NCBI GenBank assembly: GCA_964486825.1
Contig: CAZAQS010000119.1
Span: 1 to 13,731 of the forward strand
DNA: 13,731 nucleotides
Direction: 5' to 3'
Origin: CAZAQS01 sp964486825
GTDB lineage: Bacteria > Chloroflexota > Anaerolineae > Anaerolineales > UBA4823
This document shows positions 1-5,764 of the stretch, in pieces. The notes under the pieces were generated by a model, which made no database searches, was not told the DNA's origin, and worked only from the letters and a program-made list of their open reading frames with translations. The position numbers and the translations under genes were made by a program. The stretch's first letter is position 1. Every line of letters starts with the position of its first letter.

Positions 1-308
1 ACCTGGCGCAGGCGGGCCTTTTCGAGCTCGAGATGCTGCTCGATCTCCATCCGGCGCAGCTTGAACATGCCCCGGATTTCATCCGGCGACAGCTTTTCGT
101 CCAGGATCCGCCCGATTTGCTCCAGCGAGAATCCCAGGTCTTTCAGCGCGATAATCCGGTTCAGGCGCGGCAGCTGGTTCGAAGAGTAGTAACGGTAGTT
201 ATTTTGTGGATCGATGGATACCGGCTTGAGCAGGCCGAGTTCGTCGTAATGCCGCAGCATTTTTACCGACACTCGTGTGAAGCTGGAGAACTCGCGGATT
301 TTGAACAT
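1..308 (-). CDS. MerR family transcriptional regulator, C-terminus beyond the window
   Basis: This is a DNA-binding regulator of the MerR family, read leftward and cut off by the left edge after about 102 codons. The N-terminus begins MFKIREFSSFTRVSVKMLRH and continues with YDELGLLKP and NYRYYSSNQLPRL. This is the classic winged helix-turn-helix, with the Tyr/Arg-rich wing and the LKDLGFSLEQI helix after it. A charged helix (residues 80-102) starts the dimerisation coiled coil. The wording resembles the BmrR-like subgroup, which usually carries a GyrI-like effector domain, but any such domain lies outside the window. The ATG at 308 has an AGAGGGA-type ribosome site (complement of 315-321). 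A promoter with a 19-bp spacer lies just upstream, which suggests autoregulation. The target genes and inducer are unknown. Confidence 0.93.
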   Translation of the reverse strand, partial: MFKIREFSSFTRVSVKMLRHYDELGLLKPVSIDPQNNYRYYSSNQLPRLNRIIALKDLGFSLEQIGRILDEKLSPDEIRGMFKLRRMEIEQHLELEKARLRQ

Positions 309-342
309 AGCATTTCCCTCTATTGCGATAATTGGTATCAGG

Positions 343-373
343 ATTGTAAACCTTACCACCATGGGAAAGTCAA
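343..373 (-). promoter_or_regulatory. MerR-type promoter with 19-bp spacer upstream of the merR-like gene
   Basis: On the minus strand there is TTGACT (complement of 368-373), then 19 bp, then TACAAT (complement of 343-348). The spacer carries a near-perfect dyad, CTTTCC...GGTAAG, with five of six pairs. A 19-20 bp spacer with a central dyad is characteristic of promoters bound and untwisted by MerR family activators. The start codon lies 34 bp further on, at 308. The simplest reading is an autoregulated promoter. Binding by this particular regulator is inferred. Confidence 0.7.
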
Positions 374-517
374 GAGGCAGTTTGCACCGTTGTCGTCTTT
401 GTTTTATTGGGCACGTAGGGTATTATGGTCGCCATGACCCGTCTGTCCGGCAGACTGTCTATTACGATACCGGGAAGCAGGTCATGACCAGATGAATTCC
501 CAATTTTGATTATCTAA
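374..517. other. Intergenic region between divergent promoters, with short palindromes
   Basis: No credible gene is seen here. Two inverted repeats stand out. GTCTG (441-445) and CAGAC (451-455) flank a 5-nt centre, and GGTCATGACC (480-489) is a perfect 10-bp palindrome. A CATGACC heptamer occurs twice, once in that palindrome and once at 433-439. These could be regulator sites for the divergent merR-like and mgtE genes, but they are short enough to be chance. Confidence 0.35.
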
Positions 518-547
518 TGGACAATCGAATGGATTTGGGAGTATAAT
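518..547 (+). promoter_or_regulatory. Likely sigma-70 promoter of mgtE
   Basis: TGGACA (518-523, five of six matches to consensus) and a perfect TATAAT (542-547) are 18 bp apart. Transcription would start near 554, giving an untranslated leader of about 200 nt before mgtE. This is long enough for the structured RNA described downstream. Confidence 0.65.
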
Positions 548-603
548 CCCCTGCGGTAAATATCTGTCAACGTATACATGATGACCACATAAGAGTAATT
601 CTA

Positions 604-720
604 TAACCGATAGGTGAGATTGTTAATGGACGACAAGCCTCCCAGTACCTGGGAAACTGAAATACAGAAATCTAAAATAAGTGGCAATCTCCCTGGAGGA
701 TTGAGCAGCTAAAAGCAGCC
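604..720 (+). promoter_or_regulatory. M-box-like (ykoK) Mg2+ riboswitch candidate in the mgtE leader
   Basis: The leader contains, in family order, blocks that resemble the M-box consensus as I remember it: TAGGTGAG (611-618), a CCCA/TGGG hairpin (641-653), ACAGAAATC (664-672), ATAAG (677-681), CTGG (693-696) and GCTAAAAGC (708-716). It sits directly before a Mg2+ transporter gene, which is the usual place for this riboswitch. It is more compact than typical M-boxes, with about 100 nt between the first and last blocks. The output appears to be translational, through the ribosome-site hairpin that follows. AGGTG (612-616) can pair with CACCT (722-726), the 5' arm of that hairpin, and so act as an anti-sequestor. 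A covariance-model search was not possible here. Confidence 0.6.
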
Positions 721-721
721 C

Positions 722-749
722 CACCTCTTGGGCCTTTGCCCAGGAGGTG
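722..749 (+). promoter_or_regulatory. Hairpin sequestering the mgtE ribosome binding site
   Basis: Bases 722-733 pair with 738-749 to form a 12-bp stem with one G-T wobble and a 4-nt loop (CTTT). The 3' arm contains the full AGGAGG Shine-Dalgarno sequence (742-747), five to six nt before the mgtE ATG. When folded, this stem should block ribosome loading. Its 5' arm can instead pair with AGGTG at 612-616. This makes it a plausible translational expression platform for the upstream M-box-like element. Confidence 0.8.
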
Positions 750-753
750 CGGT

Positions 754-2106
754 ATGGCTACCTTTGACCCCGAAACCGTTTTAACCAAAATTCAGGTCGC
801 TCTTGCGCACAATGATTTAAACCACGCCATCCAGATTCTGGAGTCTTTGCGCGCTCCCGATCAGGCTGATATCTTCAACGATTTGGATGACAGGGACAAG
901 CTTGCCTTGCTTCCCCAGCTCGCTCCCTCCACATCTGCAGATATTCTGGAAGACCTGGAGGATGAAGAGGCAGCCGAGCTGATGCGCTTCTTGCCCTCAA
1001 ATAACGCCATCCTCATTCTGGATGAGATGGAGCCCGATGAGGCCGCCGACCTGCTGGGCGATATCGGCAGGGACCAGGCCGAAGAGATTTTAGCCGGCAT
1101 GGAACACCCTGAAGAGGTCCGCCCGCTCCTGCTGCATCCGGATGACAGCGCCGGAGGCCTGATGACTTCCGAGTTCCTGGCCCTGCGCCGGCGCATGACT
1201 GCCCGAGAGGCGCTCAACGCTATCCGCCTCTGGCAGCCGGAAAGCGAGAACGTCAACCACCTGTTCGTCATCGACGGGCAGGAGAGCCTGGTAGGTATCG
1301 TCAGCCTGCGCCAGCTCATCGTTGCTGACCCGGATACGATGCTTTGGAATATCATGGATCCGGATGTGATCTCGGTCCAGGCAGGCGCTGACCAGGAGCA
1401 ATGCGCCCAGCTCATGGCTCGTTACGACTTGACCGCCCTGCCCGTGGTCAACGGAAACCGCCGCCTGATCGGTGTGATCACCATCGACGACGTGATTGAT
1501 GTGATCGAAGAGGAGACCACCGAAGACATCCAGCGCCTGGGCGGCGCCCAACCCCTGGACGCCCCTTATCTTTCCACACGCATCTCGACCGTCTTCCGCA
1601 AGCGGGTCGGCTGGTTGATGCTGCTCCTGGTGACTGGAAGCCTGACCGGAACCGTCATGCGTATCTTCGAAGACGAGCTTTCCACGGTAGTAGCCCTGTC
1701 CTTCTTCATCCCCCTGCTGGTCGGCACAGGTGGGAATGCCGGCTCGCAGACCACCAGCACCATCATCCGGGCCCTGGCGGTAGGCGAGATCGACCTGGGC
1801 GATGCGTTGCGCTCGATCTGGCACGAGCTGCGGGTTGGCCTGTTGCTCGGCTTGAGCATGGCAGTCATCGCTTACGTTCGAGCGATCACCTGGGGCTCCG
1901 GGCAGGGGCTTGCGCTGGCTGTTTCCCTGGCGATCTTTACCATTGTGGTATGGGCTAACGGCCTGGGCGCCTTCCTGCCCATCCTGGCTGCCCGCTTGAA
2001 GATCGATCCAACCACCGTGTCCGGACCGGTCATGAGCACCCTGGTGGACGCCACCGGCCTGTTCATCTACTTCATGATCGCTAAAGTCATCCTGGGCTTG
2101 TGGTAA
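754..2106 (+). CDS. mgtE: Magnesium transporter MgtE
   Basis: This is a 450-residue Mg2+-selective channel of the inner membrane, the usual MgtE length. Domains in order are an acidic helical N domain of LEDLEDEEAAELMRFLP-type repeats (about 30-130), two CBS domains (about 135-255) that sense cytosolic Mg2+, and a membrane domain of five predicted helices (about 275-450). The signature GTGGNAGSQ is present. The last helix carries VSGP and VDATG, where Asp432 matches the pore Asp of the Thermus protein. The longest open frame starts at a TTG at 736. The ATG at 754 is preferred because AGGAGGTG lies just before it, and the TTG itself falls inside the sequestering hairpin. Regulation by Mg2+ through the leader RNA is inferred. 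The stop codon directly abuts that of the convergent phosphatase gene. Confidence 0.97.
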   Translation: MATFDPETVLTKIQVALAHNDLNHAIQILESLRAPDQADIFNDLDDRDKLALLPQLAPSTSADILEDLEDEEAAELMRFLPSNNAILILDEMEPDEAADLLGDIGRDQAEEILAGMEHPEEVRPLLLHPDDSAGGLMTSEFLALRRRMTAREALNAIRLWQPESENVNHLFVIDGQESLVGIVSLRQLIVADPDTMLWNIMDPDVISVQAGADQEQCAQLMARYDLTALPVVNGNRRLIGVITIDDVIDVIEEETTEDIQRLGGAQPLDAPYLSTRISTVFRKRVGWLMLLLVTGSLTGTVMRIFEDELSTVVALSFFIPLLVGTGGNAGSQTTSTIIRALAVGEIDLGDALRSIWHELRVGLLLGLSMAVIAYVRAITWGSGQGLALAVSLAIFTIVVWANGLGAFLPILAARLKIDPTTVSGPVMSTLVDATGLFIYFMIAKVILGLW

Positions 2107-2724
2107 TTATGGTTCGGGATTTAAGTGGCAGGTATCATTCAAAGATACCAGGGTGAAGTCGCTCCCTTCAGCCTCGAAGATGTTGATGGCGCAGGTGTCC
2201 TGCTTGATCCGCCAGAAACGCTCATTCCCCAAGCCTAGCACTCCCAACAGGATGGTGCGATTGATGACCGTATGACCTACCAGAACGATGGTCTCTCCAG
2301 AGTGTTGGTTGGCTAGCTCGTTTATCGTTTGCATGGCACGGGTGCGCAACTCGTTCAGCGTTTCTCCGCCTGGGATGCGTGCCTGGTGAGGCCGGTTATA
2401 CCAGGCATCGATTTCATCAGGCCAGCGCTGGCGGGCCTCATCTGGCGATAGACCTTGCCATTCGCCATAATCAATATCGGTCAAACCCGGATGCTTTTGT
2501 ACCAGCAGGCCGAAATGGTTTGCGATGGCTTCAGCGGTTTTTATTGAACGAGATAGAGGACTGGTATAGATAGCAGTGGGATGCCATTCCATGGCCACGC
2601 GCCGTCCAGTTGCTTCTGCTTGGGCTAATCCGGATTCATTAAGCGGTATATCGGCCTGCCCCCGGAAGCGCTCATTGCGGTTCCACTCGGTCTGACCATG
2701 GCGGACAAGGATGAAGCGTGTCAT
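2107..2724 (-). CDS. Histidine phosphatase family protein (phosphoglycerate mutase-like)
   Basis: This 205-residue cytosolic protein belongs to the branch-1 histidine phosphatase superfamily. The N-terminal LVRHGQTEWN motif contains the phosphorylated His9 next to Arg8. Arg59 lies in SPLSRSIKTA, the probable acid Glu88 in DYGEWQG, and the second catalytic His151 in LVGHTVINR. All core residues are present, so it should be an active phosphomonoesterase. Relatives include GpmB-like, CobC-like and broad-specificity phosphatases. The sequence does not show which substrate is used, and no cobalamin or sugar-phosphate genes flank it. The ATG at 2724 has an AGGAG ribosome site (complement of 2732-2736) with about 7-nt spacing. 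The gene converges on mgtE with no intervening base. Confidence 0.93.
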   Translation of the reverse strand: MTRFILVRHGQTEWNRNERFRGQADIPLNESGLAQAEATGRRVAMEWHPTAIYTSPLSRSIKTAEAIANHFGLLVQKHPGLTDIDYGEWQGLSPDEARQRWPDEIDAWYNRPHQARIPGGETLNELRTRAMQTINELANQHSGETIVLVGHTVINRTILLGVLGLGNERFWRIKQDTCAINIFEAEGSDFTLVSLNDTCHLNPEP

Positions 2725-2784
2725 ATATATGCTCCTGATGAAATGTTTATTAGAACCTATGGACGTAATTTTTGCGGAAGAAAT

Positions 2785-2812
2785 GCTTCTACCTGGAGTT
2801 TCAGGCAGAAGC
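2785..2812. other. Stem-loop upstream of the phosphatase gene
   Basis: GCTTCT (2785-2790) pairs with AGAAGC (2807-2812), and CCTG (2792-2795) pairs with CAGG (2802-2805). The loop is 6 nt. The single mismatch becomes a G-U pair on minus-strand RNA, giving an 11-bp stem there. It lies 60-90 bp upstream of the phosphatase start, so it could be in that mRNA's leader or be a site for a regulator. No T-tract follows on either strand, so a terminator role is weak. Confidence 0.45.
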
Positions 2813-2892
2813 TATCAATCGCTCGGATAACGGTCGTAATGCCCTAAATCTCATAGTTTCTTCCCATTGATTCTGGTATTCGTTTTTGCATA

Positions 2893-2922
2893 TTGCGATT
2901 TCCAGAACTGTGGGTGTAAAAT
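2893..2922 (+). promoter_or_regulatory. Weak candidate promoter for the cysteine-rich protein gene
   Basis: TTGCGA (2893-2898) and TAAAAT (2917-2922) are 18 bp apart and 65 bp before the proposed start. The fit is modest, four and five of six bases. It is listed because no better candidate lies upstream of this solitary rightward gene. Confidence 0.3.
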
Positions 2923-2986
2923 CAGCCCAGTTAAGGTTAATCAGACCGAGCTGTTCCATTCCAAACGAAACGAGGAGTAAAAGGTA

Positions 2987-3508
2987 GTGCTTGTGGTGAG
3001 ATCTCCCCAAGAAAATCTGGCCTTTGCTGCTCGTAGGACAGCGTGCGAACGCATTAAAGAAATGTTGCCTGACAAATACCCGCCCTCGCCTCCGTGCGAC
3101 TGCCCGATCTGCCTGGGCTACTGCGCCCGCCCCGGCTGGTGGACTGTCTCCGAAGCCGGGAAAGCCATCCAGGCCGGTCTTTATACGCGTATGATGCTAG
3201 AAATGTCGCCCGACCGGACTTACGGCGTCTTATCTCCAGCCTTCAAGGGCTGTGAGGGGGATTTTGCGCGCCAGGTCTACGCCTCGTGCGGCTGCACATT
3301 TCTCAAGGACGAGCATTGCGAGCTGCATGGCAGCGGTTTCCAGCCCCTTGAATGTCGCTATTGCCATCATGAGCGGCTGGGTTCAGGCCAACAATGCCAT
3401 GCGGATATCGGTGAGGAATGGAATACCCCGTCCGGGCGCGCCCTGGTGGTCCACTGGACGAAGCTGTCCGGCTTGTGGCAGCGCCTCCAGCGCTGCAAGC
3501 GGATATAG
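2987..3508 (+). CDS. Cysteine-rich conserved hypothetical protein, probable metal-binding
   Basis: This 173-residue protein has no signal peptide or membrane segment. It contains 13 cysteines. The clusters, numbered from the GTG, are CDCPICLGYC (37-46), Cys89 in FKGCEG, CGC (101-103), Cys111 in HCELH, CRYCHH (123-128) and CH (137-138). Pairs and triplets of Cys with nearby His suggest zinc or iron-sulfur binding. The spacing recalls YkgJ-like putative zinc/iron-chelating proteins, but I cannot assign it to a named family. Function is unknown. The start is uncertain. GTG at 2987 follows GAGGAG (2972-2977) by 9 nt, GTG at 2993 is also possible, and the first ATG (3062, codon 26) lacks a good ribosome site but begins just before the cysteine-rich part. 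It converges on the oxidase gene with a 32-bp gap. Confidence 0.75.
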   Translation: MLVVRSPQENLAFAARRTACERIKEMLPDKYPPSPPCDCPICLGYCARPGWWTVSEAGKAIQAGLYTRMMLEMSPDRTYGVLSPAFKGCEGDFARQVYASCGCTFLKDEHCELHGSGFQPLECRYCHHERLGSGQQCHADIGEEWNTPSGRALVVHWTKLSGLWQRLQRCKRI

Positions 3509-3540
3509 AGATCGCTGGCGAACGTATATCCAAAGCACAT

Positions 3541-4938
3541 TTAAGGAAAGATCTTGCCCGGGTTCAAGATGTCGTTTGGGTCAAAAGCAGCCCGGATTTG
3601 GCGCATTACATCGATCTGGGCCTCGTCCAGCGCCAGGGGCAGGAAAGCCCGGCGTGTCGCACCGATGCCGTGCTCCCCGGTGATCATGCCTCCCAGCTCA
3701 AGGCACAGGCGGTAGATCTTCTCCGAGATGACCGGCACCAGCTTTTCCCAGCGCTCCCCCGGGATCTGGTCCTTGAGAGCGTTGACGTGCACGTTGCCGT
3801 CTCCGGCGTGCCCAAAACAGATGATGCGCACCTCCTGCTCTGCGGCTACCTCTTTGATGCCTTTCAGCAGCTCTGGGATCCTGGCCCTCGGTACGACCAC
3901 ATCTTCCATATGGTTTTCCGGGCTTTCATTTTTGAGGGCCTCTATGATCTTGCGCCGTGCATCCCACAAGCGGTCGCGCGTGGCAGTGTCCTGGGCTACC
4001 AGCACATCCATAGCGCCGTGTTGCAGGCATAACTCGCCAACGATATCCCGCTCCGCTTCTACCGCAGCCTGCGAATTTCCGTCCAACTGGATGAGCAGGT
4101 GCGCGGCCGCCTCTCGGAAAGGAACCTCTTTCCCCAGCAGCCGCTCGACTGCCAGCAGGCTGTCTCGTTCCATGAACTCGATGCAGGCCGGTGTGATGCG
4201 GGCTGCGATCAGCGCCGAGACGGTGTTGGCTGCCTGCTGGAAATCGGCGTACGGCGCCAACAGATCTACCTGAACCTTGGGCTTCGGGATCAGCCTCAGG
4301 ATGATCTTCGTGACCACAGCCAGGGTGCCTTCCGAGCCGGTCAGCAGTTGTACCAGGTTGTATCCGGTCACGTTCTTGACCAGCTTCCCACCGGTATGGA
4401 TGATCTTTCCGTTCGGCAGGACTGCCTCCAGGCCGCAAACATAATGCATGGTCACGCCGTACTTGACTGCCTTTGGCCCGCCGGCGCCTTCGGCGATATT
4501 GCCGCCGATGGTGCACGAATCCAGGCTGGCCGGGTCCGGCGGGTAGAAGAGCCCCTCCGCCTCGACTGCCCTGTGGATATCACCCGTAATCACGCCCGGC
4601 TCGACCGTGACCATCAGGTTCTCTTTATCGATCTCCAGGATGCGGTTCATCTTTTCCAGGGACAGAACGATCCCTCCGCAAACCGGAACGGCCCCACCAC
4701 TCAGGCCGTATCCCGCCCCGCGGGGAGTGACCGGCAGGCGCTCGCTTTGCGCCAGGCGGAAGATATCCGCCACCTGCTCTGCCCGTCTGGCATACACAAC
4801 CGCTTCAGGCATGGCGCTCAACCCGGCGGTCTCGTCGTGCGAGTATTTCTCGATCGACTCATCATCCACCAGGACGTTTTCCACTCCAACAATTTGTTTC
4901 AGGCTTTCCAGGGTAGCGTGGTTGAGAGGTTTGTACAT
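3541..4938 (-). CDS. glcD: FAD-linked oxidase, GlcD / D-lactate dehydrogenase family
   Basis: This 465-residue flavoprotein belongs to the vanillyl-alcohol-oxidase fold and probably oxidises a 2-hydroxy acid such as glycolate or D-lactate. The FAD-binding half (about 35-215) shows PRGAGYGLSGG (72-82), PPDPAS, GGNIAEGAGGPKAVKYG (145-161) and LTGSEGTLAV. The C-terminal cap (about 220-465) shows EDVVVPR, GHAGDGNVHVN (377-387) with the family's conserved histidines, GEHGIG (421-426) and FDPNDILNPGKIF. No iron-sulfur subunit (GlcF-like) is adjacent, so the electron acceptor and exact substrate are unclear, and the symbol marks the family only. The frame opens 5 codons earlier at 4953. The ATG at 4938 is preferred because GGAGG (complement of 4947-4951) sits 8 nt before it. 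It follows the acyltransferase gene on the same strand but has its own likely promoter in the gap. Confidence 0.93.
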   Translation of the reverse strand: MYKPLNHATLESLKQIVGVENVLVDDESIEKYSHDETAGLSAMPEAVVYARRAEQVADIFRLAQSERLPVTPRGAGYGLSGGAVPVCGGIVLSLEKMNRILEIDKENLMVTVEPGVITGDIHRAVEAEGLFYPPDPASLDSCTIGGNIAEGAGGPKAVKYGVTMHYVCGLEAVLPNGKIIHTGGKLVKNVTGYNLVQLLTGSEGTLAVVTKIILRLIPKPKVQVDLLAPYADFQQAANTVSALIAARITPACIEFMERDSLLAVERLLGKEVPFREAAAHLLIQLDGNSQAAVEAERDIVGELCLQHGAMDVLVAQDTATRDRLWDARRKIIEALKNESPENHMEDVVVPRARIPELLKGIKEVAAEQEVRIICFGHAGDGNVHVNALKDQIPGERWEKLVPVISEKIYRLCLELGGMITGEHGIGATRRAFLPLALDEAQIDVMRQIRAAFDPNDILNPGKIFP

Positions 4939-4973
4939 AGCACAGGCCTCCATATCTATCAGCTGTTTGCCAT

Positions 4974-5002
4974 ATCATGAGCCATTATACATTTTTTGTC
5001 AA
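4974..5002 (-). promoter_or_regulatory. Likely promoter of the GlcD-type oxidase gene
   Basis: On the minus strand there is a perfect TTGACA (complement of 4997-5002), then 17 bp, then CATGAT (complement of 4974-4979), 36 bp before the ATG at 4938. A consensus TATAAT also occurs 7 nt after the TTGACA (complement of 4984-4989), too close to pair with it but usable with a poor -35. Either hexamer would give the oxidase gene transcription independent of the upstream acyltransferase. Confidence 0.55.
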
Positions 5003-5020
5003 TACGGCGACCAGGACTCG

Positions 5021-5764
5021 TCATCCATATACCCCTCGTAGGCTCAATGGAAGCTGTTCGGCGATGGCGTTCATCACTTTGTCGGCAGCCAATCGGTCGA
5101 TCGCTTCCGGCCTTAATCCCTCCTGAAGGCATAACTGGAAGCCCGGCCCAAAGTTCGTAACCACCTCGCCGTCCTGCTCGTAGATCCCCAGCGGATAAAA
5201 CCGGCAACCGGATCCAGCAAGCCTGGCCAGCATGCGTCCCACTCCAGGGGGCGGTCGCATCAAAACACCACCGGGCGGGTCCTGCCCTTCTGGCGCGATC
5301 GCCAGCAATGGAGCCGGGTTCCGGCGGGCAGTTGCCAGGATTTGGCGCACTGCCCGGGCTCGGGCAGCGCTCTCGTGCTGTCTCGGCGGCATTGGCGGCA
5401 TGGAGATTAGACCATAGACGCGCGCCAGGCGCGGGAAAAGCGGCACGCTGACAGCAGATTGGAAACGCGTCCAGGTCGAGTTCGCTTCCGTCCAGGCCGC
5501 CGTCATTACCCACACCAGCTCCTGTGGGACGACTGCGCTCACCGCCAGGGTGATCCAGGCTGCCGAGAAACCCGGCCGGTAGTAATGGTTCAACAAGACC
5601 ACGCCGGGCCCGGATTGTGGGATGTGCTCTCTGCCCAATACCTTGACCGGCAGGCGGCGCGTGCAGCGTAGGGCGTCCACCCGCAGGCTGCGTTTGCCAC
5701 CCCGCAGCAAGGCCCAGGCCAGGCCAAGTACGGTTTGCAACGGGTAGGGCGGAGTCTCAGGCAT
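5021..5764 (-). CDS. PlsC-like lysophospholipid/glycerol acyltransferase, divergent
   Basis: This is a 247-residue protein of the PlsC acyltransferase superfamily, which transfers acyl chains to lysophospholipids or related acceptors at the membrane. Supporting motifs are VVLLNHYYRPGF (56-66, block I position), IAPEGQD (156-162, the EG of block III) and a PPPGVGRMLARLAGSG segment. Block I normally reads NHXXXXD. Here His60 is kept but the Asp position is Gly65, so catalysis may differ or be lost. An open frame extends to a TTG at 5797, inside the transporter gene. The ATG at 5764 is chosen because it overlaps the transporter stop by 8 nt, the usual layout for translational coupling. No strong ribosome site is visible. 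It probably forms an operon with the upstream MFS gene. Confidence 0.72.
   Translation of the reverse strand: MPETPPYPLQTVLGLAWALLRGGKRSLRVDALRCTRRLPVKVLGREHIPQSGPGVVLLNHYYRPGFSAAWITLAVSAVVPQELVWVMTAAWTEANSTWTRFQSAVSVPLFPRLARVYGLISMPPMPPRQHESAARARAVRQILATARRNPAPLLAIAPEGQDPPGGVLMRPPPGVGRMLARLAGSGCRFYPLGIYEQDGEVVTNFGPGFQLCLQEGLRPEAIDRLAADKVMNAIAEQLPLSLRGVYG

Noticed and set aside
33..437. A 134-codon plus-strand frame at the left edge
   Set aside because: It is antisense to a clear MerR DNA-binding domain.
2801..3010. A 69-codon minus-strand frame upstream of the phosphatase gene
   Set aside because: It starts with TTG, has no ribosome site, overlaps the start of the cysteine-rich gene and shows no motif. 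Its end falls in the 2785-2812 hairpin, which is the only hint in its favour.
4099..4980. A 293-codon plus-strand frame opposite the GlcD-type oxidase gene
   Set aside because: It has no family motif. The minus strand shows all GlcD signature motifs in order.
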